A DNA stretch of 52,319 bases from Candidatus Nanopelagicales bacterium (GTDB lineage Bacteria; Actinomycetota; Actinomycetes; S36-B12; GCA-2699445), in contig JAUYJT010000060.1 in NCBI GenBank assembly GCA_030700225.1, forward strand, positions 1 to 52,319, read 5' to 3'. The translations under genes and the position numbers were made by a program. Positions 25,900 through 34,270 of this stretch are shown here, one piece after another (position 1 is the stretch's first letter; each line of letters begins with the position of its first letter). The notes beneath the pieces were generated by a model. The model did no database searches. It was not told the DNA's origin and saw only the letters and a program-made list of their open reading frames with translations.

Positions 25900-27177
25900 T
25901 CAGCTCGGTTCATCTCGTCCCTGCGAGATCGCGGAGCTTGGCAGGCTCGCCGGATCGTCTCGCATGCGAGCTGAACACGCAACCAAGTAAGCCAGAGCGG
26001 CTATGCCCCAAAGTACGTAGCTGTTGGCGACGAGTGACTCCGCCAAGGAGTGTCCGTACTCCAGGTCGTTCCCGTTTGGTACGAGGAACAGAGCGTGTGA
26101 CAGCAGGATTACGAGACCAGACCCAAGCACCAGCCGTGCCCCGATTCCCCGGTCCCACCACGAGTACAGCAACACCAGCGCGGGAACGGACCAAACCCAG
26201 TGGTGTGACCACGAGATCGGGGAGACGAGAAGCATCGCAAGCGCCGTGGCAGAAAGGGCGAGCAGTTTCTGAGTCGTCCAGGCTCGTCGCGAAGCCCACA
26301 TAGCTGCCACAACTACGAGTGCTGAGGCGCTGAGCCACAGCCATCGGTTACCGCCAGGACCGAGCAGTCGCCACAGAAGTCCGTTCAGCGACTGGTTTGA
26401 CACGTATGCGACGCCCCCGACACGCGAGTCTTGCCAAAGCACAGCAGTCCAGAACTCCCGCGCTTGGTCGAATTGAACCAGTGCGCCAATCGCCATAGTC
26501 GCTATCAGAGCCCCGACTCCAATTGCGAAACGGCGGAATGCACCCACCGCCAGGTACATAAGCAGGAAGATTCCGGGGGTCAGCTTGATCCCCGCAGCAA
26601 GGCCGGTCAGAATACCCCCACTGCGCCGCGCCGTTCGACCTGAACCCAGCACGTCCTCCACCACGAGCCACAGCAGGATCGTGTTGACTTGCCCGAAGTC
26701 CAGCGTTCCCGTAGTAGGTTCAGCGATCAGCGCAAGGGCTGTCACGACAGCCCAGACCGCCACGAGAGAGGTTCGCCTTCGATCCCCGGCTGACGACCGG
26801 GTCGCTCCGACGATGAGCCACGTGCTTCTGAACAGGGCGCCAATCGCAGCCCAAACCACGATGAGCGAGGCCACGGGGCCTGGCACCACGGCAAGCGGGA
26901 CAAACAGCACCGCAGCGAACGGCGTGTAGGTGAACGGCAGCCAGGTGCCGCCCATCTGGCCCGAGTAGAGCGGAACTCCCTCCACCAGCTTCTGACCGCC
27001 GACCCTGTAGACATCCAAGTCGATCAGGCCAGGTTTCATCAGCAGAAGAACGCCGACAGCTGCAAGTAGGGACCCTCCGCACCAAGACAGGATGCCGACT
27101 GCTGTTCGGTGGCCGAGCCGGTCTGCGGCTTCGTTAACGGCCATTAGCGTCTTGCTCGTCTTCGGAGCGCAATCCAT
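25900..27177 (-). CDS. GT87 family polyprenol-phosphate-mannose-dependent mannosyltransferase
   Basis: 425-aa GT-C integral membrane glycosyltransferase (DUF2029/GT87). About ten hydrophobic segments; the family features are an early Asp pair in GLIDLDVYRVG (outer loop), FTYTPFAAVLFVPLA, the GLAAGIKLTPGIFLL motif, VSNQSLNGLLWR and SPISWSHHWVW. Relatives such as Rv2181 add alpha-1,2-mannose branches to lipomannan on the outer face, using polyprenyl-phosphate mannose. Rv2181 lies beside plsC in mycobacteria; here the gene lies in the island between the ogt copies. ATG 27177 chosen; ATG 27144 is possible. A second GT87 gene faces away at 28536. Confidence 0.88.
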   Translation of the reverse strand: MDCAPKTSKTLMAVNEAADRLGHRTAVGILSWCGGSLLAAVGVLLLMKPGLIDLDVYRVGGQKLVEGVPLYSGQMGGTWLPFTYTPFAAVLFVPLAVVPGPVASLIVVWAAIGALFRSTWLIVGATRSSAGDRRRTSLVAVWAVVTALALIAEPTTGTLDFGQVNTILLWLVVEDVLGSGRTARRSGGILTGLAAGIKLTPGIFLLMYLAVGAFRRFAIGVGALIATMAIGALVQFDQAREFWTAVLWQDSRVGGVAYVSNQSLNGLLWRLLGPGGNRWLWLSASALVVVAAMWASRRAWTTQKLLALSATALAMLLVSPISWSHHWVWSVPALVLLYSWWDRGIGARLVLGSGLVILLSHALFLVPNGNDLEYGHSLAESLVANSYVLWGIAALAYLVACSARMRDDPASLPSSAISQGRDEPS

Positions 27178-27699
27178 GCCGACTGGCCCGGCCTCCGGAC
27201 CGGCGTGCCGTCACGCCCGTAACTCCAGGTCGATGCCGAACGCCGGTTTGATGACCTGTCCTTGGCCGATGTGGCGCGGAGCACGGCACAGGCGAGCGAA
27301 CCGCCGCCTCAGCTTCGACTGGCTGTCCTGCTGACTCTTGCGGGTCGCTTCCCCCCGGGGCGGGACTCCGCATTCGCCCCAAGGCCTGCGACAAATCCCC
27401 ATCATGCTTCACGAGACTGCCAGCAGTGACACCCCCGGCGCCGGATTTCACGTGGCGTGTTTCGGGCGAGACCCGCCGATTCGGAGGGCAGGGCATCTCC
27501 GGCCAACGCGCCGGGCTCAACCGCCAGGACGCCGGGAGGCGGCGGGTGCCGACGTCAGATCCAATTTCCAATTCGGTTCACCTTCCTCACTGTATCGACA
27601 GGCAATTTTTGTCCGGCCCCTGCGTGTCACCCTTCCTTGAGACAGGTTCCCGCTAGTTTCTCTTTGCTGATCAAGGGCGGCAAGGACCCGGAAGAACAT
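27178..27699. other. 522-bp gap upstream of GT87 gene
   Basis: No gene recognised. A minus-strand frame at 27211-27405 ends protein-like (GQGQVIKPAFGIDLELRA) and may be the tail of a lost gene. Promoters for the GT87 gene could lie near 27180-27260, but no clear -35/-10 pair was found. The right part (27590-27660) is slightly AT-richer and runs into the IS3 remnant. Confidence 0.35.
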
Positions 27700-28412
27700 G
27701 TTGACCAAGACGTTTGAGGTGCCCGGTGGTGGCACTGTTGTCGTGCCAGATCCGATGTCGGTGGAACGCCCCGAGCGGCGTACGTACACTGCGGCTTACA
27801 AGGCCGCGATCCTGGTTGAGTAGGAGCAGCTGGACAAGGCCGGTAAGGGGGAGCTGCTACGCCGTGAGGGGCTGCATGGGTCGTTGATCTCGGCGTGGCG
27901 CCAGCAACGCGACCGCAGCGCTCCGGAGGCGTTGGCCAAGCCGACCGGACAGCCGGTCACTGCCCGGCAGCAACGGTTCGCGAGCCTGGTCGACGCGGTG
28001 TGGGAATCCTTCGCCGCTTCGTGGCCGACACCGTCGACGAGGTGTGGTGCGGGGATGTGACATTGATCCACACCGGTGACGGGCCGCTGTACATACTAGT
28101 TACTTGGAATCTGGTGACGGCCTGCCGTCCAATGGGACTGCGCCAGTCCATGGGGCGAGTCGGATGGGCACTGTGGACAACCTTCCCCTCCCCTGCTGTG
28201 CCGGCCGGGGACTCCCCCAGCGGCCAAGTCGCTCAACTCCACCCTGTGAGGATCGAGTTCGTCTACCGCAAGTTCTTCCCCACCCGTGCTGCGGCCCGTC
28301 AACGACCTGAGCCTGGATCGACCAGCTCTGCAACCACCGCCGCCGCCACTCCTTGTGTGGAAGAGTCAGCCCGATCACCTACGAACAGCAAGATCAACAA
28401 AGGACAGCCGCA
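27700..28412 (+). mobile_element. Degenerate IS3-family insertion sequence
   Basis: OrfA starts at 27700 (MLTKTFEVPGGG, then ERRTYTAAYKAAILVE) and hits a TAG where the family reads on; after it the frame continues with LLRREGLHGSLISAWRQQRD, the IS3 OrfA helix-turn-helix. OrfB survives only in pieces: DEVWCGDVTLIHTGDGPLY (rve core, first catalytic Asp) near 28038-28094, and the C-terminal FVYRKFFPTRAAARQ and NHRRRHSLCGRVSP segments in two different frames, to a stop at 28410-28412. The central rve part with the other catalytic residues is deleted. Not mobile by itself. Confidence 0.85.
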
Positions 28413-28535
28413 TGACGGACCCGTCTACACGGTTCGAGGGGATTGGCAGTGCACGCTAACCGAGCTGTCGGCATGCGGGATCATAGTTGCGTGCGCCCCC
28501 TTTCATTCCACGTGCGATCCGTGCTGGAGCGGACG

Positions 28536-29687
28536 GTGATCCGCACTAGCACGGTCCGTGACTTGTTGGCAACCGGAGCAGGGCTTGGGATTGGCGCCCT
28601 GGCGGTCATCGTCTGGGCGACTCGGTCCATTCAGCCTGGCATCGACCTCGCTGTATACCTTCGAGCCGGCGAAGCGGCACTGTCGGGGGAGGATCTATAT
28701 TCCCCTGAGTTTGGCGCCGGATTACCCACGCCGCTGCCCTTCACCTACCCACCCATTGCGGCTATCGCGGCCGCTCCGCTCTCGTCCGCCCCGTTCTGGC
28801 TGGTATTCAGCGCGTGGACAATAGTCAGTGTCGGGGCACTGGCATGGTTAGTGCAAATCTCGTTCGGATCGTTCCTTGACCTGCGCAGGCACCATTGGTT
28901 CCTTCTTGGGCTGTGGGCTGGCCTGGTAACTCCAGTGGCGGATTCGCTTGCTTTGGGACAAGTGAGTGGGATTCTGGTGCCCCTGGTGTTCTTCGCTGCC
29001 CTTGGCGTGATCGCCCGGGGTAGAAGTGGCCCAACGGTAGGGGTGTTTACTGCCATCAAGCTAACGCCGGGCCTCTTCATCCTATGGTTCGCACTTCTAG
29101 GACGCTGGCGCGCTGTAGTTGTCAACTTGAGCTTGGTCGCCTTGCTCACGGGCCTCGGGCTAGCACTTCTGCCTTCCTCGACATGGGTGTACTTCTCGTC
29201 GGAAATCTGGGGGGTGCAGAGGGTGGGAAACCCGGCGTCCTACATGAATCAGAGTCTGAACGGTGCCCTTACGCGACTGGGAGCGCCACAAGTCATGTGG
29301 ATGTTCGTGGCGGCTGTCGTGGCAATCCTGGGATTGACGGCAGCTACGGTGCTCGCCCGCAAGTATTGTGTGATCGGCGCCATCTCACTGGTCGGTCTCA
29401 CATCTTTGTTGGTATCACCCATATCATGGCAGCACCACGCGATTTGGGCACTGCCAGCGACTGCGGTCTGCATCGGCTCCGCAAGTCGCTGGGCAAGGAG
29501 CATCGGATTTGCGGCAGCCTTCCTACTTCTGCTGAGACTGCCACTTCTTGGAACCTCGATAGAGATAGGTCTTCTCTCGACCCTAGCGCAGAGTGCTTAT
29601 GTCGCGATCTACTTGGCTCTGTGCGCTGGCATTCTTCTGAGTGCCTCGAAGGTGGGCCGTCAGGAAATGTCCACGCAGACCGCCTGA
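28536..29687 (+). CDS. Second GT87 family mannosyltransferase-like protein
   Basis: 383-aa GT-C membrane protein, paralogous to the gene at 25900. Shared motifs in order: GIDLAVYLRAGEAAL (outer-loop Asp), PLPFTYPPIAAIAAAPL, VFTAIKLTPGLFILW, YMNQSLNGALTRLG and LVSPISWQHHAIWALP. It is slightly shorter and lacks the C-terminal extension. GTG 28536 is chosen because the longer frame (to 28443) begins in the IS3 debris. The 3' end overlaps the convergent lipoprotein gene by 28 bp. Acceptor unknown; probably a mannan or other cell-envelope glycan. Confidence 0.85.
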   Translation: MIRTSTVRDLLATGAGLGIGALAVIVWATRSIQPGIDLAVYLRAGEAALSGEDLYSPEFGAGLPTPLPFTYPPIAAIAAAPLSSAPFWLVFSAWTIVSVGALAWLVQISFGSFLDLRRHHWFLLGLWAGLVTPVADSLALGQVSGILVPLVFFAALGVIARGRSGPTVGVFTAIKLTPGLFILWFALLGRWRAVVVNLSLVALLTGLGLALLPSSTWVYFSSEIWGVQRVGNPASYMNQSLNGALTRLGAPQVMWMFVAAVVAILGLTAATVLARKYCVIGAISLVGLTSLLVSPISWQHHAIWALPATAVCIGSASRWARSIGFAAAFLLLLRLPLLGTSIEIGLLSTLAQSAYVAIYLALCAGILLSASKVGRQEMSTQTA

Positions 29688-30256
29688 ACCCAACCCCACC
29701 TCTTGCGAGGATTGCTGTTAGGGAAACTGAAACTCGCGCACAACTTGGTCTCGCCAACATCCCTACGGGGATAGAACTTGAACTTCCGCACTTGGTCGGC
29801 CAGTTCGCCGCACGGAACCGTCGCAGAGTCTCCTGAGAATTTGTCACGTTCTGTCCACCAGCGAGCCTTGGTTTGGCAGCCAGCAAAATTCGGGAAGTCC
29901 GGTAGGACTGTTGGATGCACCGGATTGACGATGATCTTTCGGACTCGAGTCCCCTCGCCTAGCACTTTGATCCTCCCCCACCACTTGAACTTAGTGCCGT
30001 TCTTCCCGAAAGCGTATTGCGTCGTCCAGTTGTCGGCGTTGTTCAGGTCAGCTCCGGTCAGGTCGCAGTTGGACAGGTCGGCTGCGGGCTTCTTGGGGAC
30101 ATTCGTGCAGTCCCTGAGGGGTGGAGCCTGCGTGGTCTGCGGCGCACCCGCCTCACGTACCGGTTCGGTGTCGGTTTGCGGCGCGCACGCACCCAGTACC
30201 AACGTGACACACACCGTAAGCGTTGCGATTCCTGTTCGTTTGCTGCCCATGCTCAT
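29660..30256 (-). CDS. Lipoprotein with short pentapeptide-like stretch
   Basis: 198-aa secreted protein. Signal peptide ends in the lipobox LGAC (Cys about residue 24), followed by a Pro/Thr-rich linker. ADLSNCDLTGADLNNADNW (about 59-77) fits a few coils of a pentapeptide repeat. The rest has four Cys that could form disulfides and basic WWGRIKV/KFKFYPRRD segments. Start ATG 30256 or ATG 30250. Unknown function. Lies inside the ogt-flanked segment. Confidence 0.65.
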   Translation of the reverse strand: MSMGSKRTGIATLTVCVTLVLGACAPQTDTEPVREAGAPQTTQAPPLRDCTNVPKKPAADLSNCDLTGADLNNADNWTTQYAFGKNGTKFKWWGRIKVLGEGTRVRKIIVNPVHPTVLPDFPNFAGCQTKARWWTERDKFSGDSATVPCGELADQVRKFKFYPRRDVGETKLCASFSFPNSNPRKRWGWVQAVCVDIS

Positions 30257-31108
30257 AGCATGGCTTGGCGTGGCTGCGGTTGCTCGCTGGCGGCCGGGTC
30301 CGCCGCAGATTCGTGACCGGGGTCAATCCCATGGAGCCATGTAGACGGATCCATCATGCGAGGGCTGGAAACAGTCAAGACCTGGTATGCGGAATGTTGG
30401 AGGGCGCGACGTGTAGGTAGTCGTAGCCGATGACCGTGCCATGCAGTTGATGTAAGGTTGGCCCTTCGGAGCCGCCCTGGGGGGGCTTCAAACCACCTCA
30501 TGCTGCGCTGCCCCCGGCGTGTCGGGAGACTCCATTTCGTGAGGAGATGGGGTCATGTCAAGACCGAACAGGAATTCTCCGCCGGTGAATCGATCTGCCC
30601 GATCCGTGGGACAGCGTTTCAACGCATGCGGCGCCAGCGCTACCGCTCGGGCAACTGCCGGAAGACCGCGTCGTCCCGAACACGCGAGACGGTCCCGCGC
30701 CCGGTCGCACCAGTCCCGCCGACTGGGCAGCGAAAGGCCGTCACCGTCCGCGAATGCCCATCTTGTGGAGTCGGTACACGCACAGCGATGGTGCGATTGT
30801 TGCGCCAAACCCCGCTGTCGCGTCGGCTACGGCGGTGTGTGTCCGCACCGCGATGGGCCAGTAGCCATCTACGACCTGCTCGACACGACATGAAGACCAC
30901 CTCCGGGAACGCCAGCCAAGCGACAACCCGCCGCGCCCATTCAAGAACTCGGCCTGAGCCAGACCGATCCATTGATCCAGACCAACGAATCCGCCGCAAC
31001 GCCGACCGGGACCCAGCACCGAAAACCACCCGCGAACGCGACAAACCAGCAGCCCTGAACTACCCCACGTAACAAGGAGAGCGGGGCCACTTCAAGCTGG
31101 CATTCTCA
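30257..31108. other. 850-bp region with no secure gene
   Basis: The only candidate is 30555-30893 (plus): ATG 30555 follows GAGGAG, but the 112-residue product is strongly Arg/Ser-rich with CDCC...C at the C-terminus, and I do not recognise it. The SD lies inside a hairpin (separate entry). Antisense frames look like shadows. The right edge at 31108/31109 is the boundary of the ogt echo. Confidence 0.4.
30528..30554 (+). promoter_or_regulatory. Hairpin occluding a Shine-Dalgarno
   Basis: Arms 30528-30538 and 30544-30554 pair over 11 bp without mismatches (two G-U) around a 5-nt loop. The GAGGAG ribosome site for ATG 30555 lies in the loop and right arm. A second G7/C5 hairpin (about 30477-30517) precedes it. 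Could control translation of the doubtful downstream frame, or be the relic of a mobile-element end. Confidence 0.4.
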
Positions 31109-31219
31109 TTCGTTCCCTGCCAGCGTGTCGTGCCGTGGGCTGGCGGAATCGGGCGGTACGCCTACGGCAGCGCCCTGAAGTCAGCGCTGCTGGAGTTCGA
31201 GGCGGCGTAGGCCGTCGAT
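31109..31219 (+). pseudogene. Echo of the ogt 3' end (111-bp direct repeat of 25509-25619)
   Basis: Gap-free match to the last part of ogt, from just before the active-site Cys through the stop and 9 bp beyond; I count 6 mismatches (95% identity). The active-site motif reads PCQRV instead of PCHRV. The spacing to the intact copy is exactly 5600 bp. It has no start region, so it is a fragment. It marks the right edge of the inserted segment 25620-31108, and its downstream DNA leads directly into vapB. Confidence 0.9.
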
Positions 31220-31254
31220 GCTGGAGTGACTCGCTCAGCGGACGGACTTCGAGC

Positions 31255-31270
31255 GTAGTAGTATTACTAC
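31255..31270. promoter_or_regulatory. Likely antitoxin operator
   Basis: GTAGTA (31255-31260) and TACTAC (31265-31270) form an inverted repeat with a 4-nt spacer, 25 bp upstream of the antitoxin start. AT-rich TAGTAT/TATTAC within it could be the -10 region, as is usual for autoregulated toxin-antitoxin operons. Confidence 0.55.
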
Positions 31271-31294
31271 AGATGTCTTGGCGGAGGAGATGCG

Positions 31295-31573
31295 GTGACG
31301 ACGACGATTCCCCAGCGGGAGCTGGACAACAACGCGGGCAAGATCCTGGACCGCGTGGAGCGGGAGCACGAGGACTTCGTTGTGACGCGCCACGGCAGAC
31401 CGATGGCCAGGCTGATGCCGATCGAGGCTACGGACGAGGAGCGGTTGGCGCAGATGGAGCTCACCGGGCAGCTGACGCGTGCTGTTCCTCAGGGGAGTCT
31501 CGGCGAGATCGAACGGGTCGACTTGCCCGGTAGCTCGGAGGATTGGATCCGGCAGGACCGAGGCAAGGAGTGA
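31295..31573 (+). CDS. Phd/YefM-type antitoxin
   Basis: 92-aa antitoxin. The N-terminal DNA-binding domain has the Phd/YefM pattern (TTTIPQRELDNNAGKILDRV, then FVVTRHGRPMARLMPI), and the C-terminal acidic tail should wrap the toxin. GTG 31295 follows GGCGGAGGAG. Its stop overlaps the toxin start (GTGA), coupling translation. Together with the operator at 31255 this is a complete VapBC-like module just outside the ogt echo. Confidence 0.9.
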   Translation: MTTTIPQRELDNNAGKILDRVEREHEDFVVTRHGRPMARLMPIEATDEERLAQMELTGQLTRAVPQGSLGEIERVDLPGSSEDWIRQDRGKE

Positions 31574-31983
31574 AGGTCGTCTACGCCGACGCCAGCGCCC
31601 TAGTCAAGCTTCTGAAGCAGGAGGGGGGATCGGAAGCCGTTGCCGAATACGTCGAGGCGGTTCCTGTCAGCGGAGGACGGCTGGTCGCATCCGCTATCAC
31701 AAGGGTGGAGCTGCACAGGGTGGCGATACGCAGGCTGGGGGACTCCTACGAACCCCGCAATGTGGAGATCATCATGTCGCGTGTGGACATCGCACATGTG
31801 TCACGCGAACACCTGGAACTCGCGCTGAACCTGCGCGATCGCGCGCTCTCAACACTCGACTCGGTGCACCTGGCTACCGCGATCACGCTGGGAGTTAGCG
31901 AGATGCTCACATTCGACAGGGAGCTGCGGGCGGCGCTGTCGGCCCACGGGATCAAAGCCGTCAGCCCCGGAAGTCACGACTAG
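31570..31983 (+). CDS. PIN-domain toxin (VapC-like)
   Basis: 137-aa PIN-domain ribonuclease. Acidic residues for Mg2+ are in place: VVYADASALVKL (first Asp), the Glu in ITRVELHR, and ALSTLDSVHLATA plus TFDREL (C-terminal Asp residues). VapC toxins cut tRNA or rRNA when freed from the antitoxin. GTG 31570 overlaps the antitoxin stop. It ends 7 bp before the convergent aroF stop at 31991. Confidence 0.9.
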   Translation: MKVVYADASALVKLLKQEGGSEAVAEYVEAVPVSGGRLVASAITRVELHRVAIRRLGDSYEPRNVEIIMSRVDIAHVSREHLELALNLRDRALSTLDSVHLATAITLGVSEMLTFDRELRAALSAHGIKAVSPGSHD

Positions 31984-31990
31984 TCGCCGC

Positions 31991-33031
31991 TCAACCCCGG
32001 TATTGGGCGGGCTGGCGCCCGGCAGCGGCCGCCTGAACTTCACATGCTTGGCGCAAGAGCGGGATGTCCTGCTCGGTGAGCGCTTGGGGTCCATCGCACA
32101 GGGCCATTTCGGGATGGGGATGCACGTCGACGATCAACCCGTCGGCGCCCGCCGCGATCGCCGCCTTCGACAGTGGGATCACAAGGTCGCGGTGACCGCC
32201 GCTGTGACTCGGATCGACGATCACCGGCAGGTGGGACCGAAGGTGCGCGAGCGGCACTGCCGCGATGTCGAGCGTGTTCCGGGTGCTCGTCTCGAACGTC
32301 CTGATTCCGCGCTCGCACAGCACGATCTCCAGGTTGCCCCGTTGCGCGATGTACTCGGCGGCCATTAGCCATTCCTCGATGGTCGAACTCATGCCGCGCT
32401 TGAGCAGGACGGGTTTGCCGCATCGTCCGACCTCCTGCAGCAGAGCGAAGTTGGCCATGTTCCGGGTGCCTAGCTGGACCATGTCGGCGAACTGCGCGAC
32501 CGCCTCGACGTCGGCGGGGCTGACTACTTCCGTGGCCACCGGCAGGCCCGTTTCCTCGCGGACGTGAGCCAGGATCTCCAGGCCCCGTTGCCCCAGGCCC
32601 TGGAAGGCGTAGGGAGACGTGCGGGGCTTGAACGCGCCGCCGCGCAGGATGACCGCTCCCGCCGCTTGCGCCATGCGTGCCGCTGCGAGTGTCTGTTCCT
32701 CCGATTCCACCGCGCAGGGACCGGCGATCAACGTGAATGTCCGTGGCCCGATGGGGACCTGGTGGCCCGCTGGCCCGACCCAGACGGTCGTGCGCTCGGC
32801 CTGGTGATCCCGCGAGACGAGCTTGAACGGCGTTGACACTCGGACGGTTTCCTCGACGCCGGGCAGCGCGTCGATGTTCAGATCGAGGAACCGTTCTACG
32901 TCGCCGATCAGGCCGATGATCGCCCGACTCTCACCGCGCGAGACGAATGCTTCACCGTCGGCGTCAGAGACTCTGGCTACTACAGCCTCGATCTCGGCAG
33001 CCGTGGCCGTAGTGCTCATGATGACAACCAA
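31991..33031 (-). CDS. aroF: Type I-beta DAHP synthase with N-terminal ferredoxin-like domain
   Basis: 346-aa DAHP synthase of the type also called AroF/KDO8PS-like. N-terminal about 75 residues form the ferredoxin-like regulatory domain known from Thermotoga (allosteric control by Tyr/Phe in that family), and the TIM-barrel follows with GPCAVES, RGGAFKPRTSPYAFQG, GTRNMANF, LLKRGM, ERGIRTFE and DPSHSGGHRD. A chorismate mutase domain is absent. TTG 33031 has GAGGAG 6 nt upstream; ATG 33019 is the alternative. It duplicates the AroG reaction with an unrelated sequence class, 9 kb away. Confidence 0.93.
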   Translation of the reverse strand: MVVIMSTTATAAEIEAVVARVSDADGEAFVSRGESRAIIGLIGDVERFLDLNIDALPGVEETVRVSTPFKLVSRDHQAERTTVWVGPAGHQVPIGPRTFTLIAGPCAVESEEQTLAAARMAQAAGAVILRGGAFKPRTSPYAFQGLGQRGLEILAHVREETGLPVATEVVSPADVEAVAQFADMVQLGTRNMANFALLQEVGRCGKPVLLKRGMSSTIEEWLMAAEYIAQRGNLEIVLCERGIRTFETSTRNTLDIAAVPLAHLRSHLPVIVDPSHSGGHRDLVIPLSKAAIAAGADGLIVDVHPHPEMALCDGPQALTEQDIPLLRQACEVQAAAAGRQPAQYRG

Positions 33032-33089
33032 CAGTCACTCCTCGACGCGGGAACCTTGGGTCATTGTCCCGCGTGCCGGGCGCCGCCTT

Positions 33090-33420
33090 GTCGGCAGGCC
33101 GCGAGCACCAGTTCGCCGCCCTGGTCTTCAAGCCACTTGCTCTCGTTCCCGGGGGACGGGTTGGCTGGCGAACTCCCTGGCTGTCTTCTTCGTCCTGCAG
33201 TGGTGCCTGCGATACGCACTACCGCAGCGAAACGTCAGCGTGGCGGCATCGCGATCGCTGGACTCGCGTCGGCGGTGAAGGTAACTCCAGCGCTCCTCTC
33301 GGTGGTCCAGTCGATTCGTGGGAATGCACGGGCCTTTGTTCGGGGACTGGCGACGGCGGGGGTCCGTCGCGGGAGGGGACTCGGGCTTGTTTCGCGAGGG
33401 GGAGGACCGCAGAGGTGTTC
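33090..33420 (+). pseudogene. GT87 mannosyltransferase pseudogene fragment
   Basis: Three segments in different frames match GT87 enzymes in the right order: QFAALVFKPLALVPGG (about 33112-33160), WLANSLAVFFVLQWCL (about 33160-33210) and GIAIAGLASAVKVTPALL (about 33246-33300), the last being the family's K-x-T-P motif. At least two frameshifts and no start or end. It is the third GT87-derived sequence between aroG and pknL. Boundaries are approximate. Confidence 0.7.
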
Positions 33421-33501
33421 AAGGTCCTCGACATCCGGTAGTCGTCGGTGAGGACTGGCCCGGTTGGCGTCGTGAAGTCAGGGTCAACGGTGCGTTGGAA
33501 A

Positions 33502-33960
33502 TCAGTCCGGCATGAGTCCGGAGACCGGTACGAACTTCCGGAAACGCGCCAGCATGTCGACGTCGACAGTCAGGAGCAGGCGAACATCGCGCGCGACTGC
33601 GCTTGCGACGATGGCTGCGTCGTGCACGGCGCGCCCCCTGGCTCCGGACGCGACCATCACGTCGAGCCACTTGGACACGGCGCGCTCGTCGTCTGGCAGG
33701 AGTGACACGCGCTTGAGGAACGCCGAGATGTTCGCGGCGCACAGTTCCGGCGACAAGCCAAGCCCGTTTGCATCGATGGGACGAGTGGCAACCGAGGCGT
33801 ACTCGCGAAGAACTTGTGAACTGCTCACCAGGATCGCGCCCGCGCTGGGCCAGCTATTGAACACCGCGAGGGCACTCGAATGGCAAGTGCGGGTGCTATC
33901 CGTAGCGGCCACGAGGATATTGGTGTCCAGGAACACCTCACCGTTCGGGATCGCCTGCAT
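33502..33960 (-). CDS. PIN-domain toxin
   Basis: 152-aa PIN-domain protein: FLDTNILVAA with the first Asp, SSQVLREYASVA with the conserved Glu, and HDAAIVASAVARDVRLLLTVD with the C-terminal acidic residues. Overlaps its antitoxin gene by 23 bp, so the two are coupled. A likely ribonuclease toxin with a ribbon-helix-helix-like antitoxin (FitAB/VapBC type). Confidence 0.88.
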   Translation of the reverse strand: MQAIPNGEVFLDTNILVAATDSTRTCHSSALAVFNSWPSAGAILVSSSQVLREYASVATRPIDANGLGLSPELCAANISAFLKRVSLLPDDERAVSKWLDVMVASGARGRAVHDAAIVASAVARDVRLLLTVDVDMLARFRKFVPVSGLMPD

Positions 33961-34165
33961 AGATTTCGTCCCTGCTCAGAGGCGCGGATCGCCCTGATTT
34001 GGTGAAGAACAAGTCAATGGGGGGCAGTTCAGACGACGGCGTCGCGAGTTCCGTTTCCAGGATCACGAGCAGCTCTTGCTGCATGGATCGGCGGTTCGCC
34101 CGAGCGCGGCGCTTGAGTGCTCCAAGAACGGGCTCCGGTACATTTCGGACGTGGATCGCTGGCAT
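33938..34165 (-). CDS. FitA-like ribbon-helix-helix antitoxin
   Basis: 75-aa antitoxin. N-terminal AIHVRNVPEPVLGALKRRAR and then RRSMQQELLVILE match the FitA-type ribbon-helix-helix, and the C-terminal part should bind the PIN toxin. ATG 34165 lies 5 bp from a perfect operator palindrome, so the mRNA is probably leaderless or has a minimal leader. Confidence 0.88.
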   Translation of the reverse strand: MPAIHVRNVPEPVLGALKRRARANRRSMQQELLVILETELATPSSELPPIDLFFTKSGRSAPLSRDEIYAGDPER

Positions 34166-34169
34166 AGCA

Positions 34170-34194
34170 CAATGCTAGCACAACGCTAGCATTG
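34170..34194. promoter_or_regulatory. Perfect 10-bp inverted repeat, toxin-antitoxin operator
   Basis: CAATGCTAGC (34170-34179) and GCTAGCATTG (34185-34194) are exact reverse complements with a 5-nt spacer. Half-sites of GCTAGCA type recur beside it. The repeat borders the antitoxin ATG, fitting autoregulation by the antitoxin-toxin complex. Confidence 0.75.
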
Positions 34195-34226
34195 CCCGCG
34201 TAGGGGCAGCCAATGCCCCATGCGGG
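34195..34226 (-). terminator. Hairpin terminator candidate
   Basis: Nested arms GGGGCA/TGCCCC (34203-34208/34214-34219) with outer CCCGC/GCGGG (34195-34199/34222-34226). It lies just after the stop of the PepSY-like gene (minus strand) and before the antitoxin operator. No U-run, which is common in high-GC genomes. Confidence 0.55.
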
Positions 34227-34270
34227 AATGCTCGGTTGTGGGCGCGTCCGGCCAATGGGTGCCGAACTGG

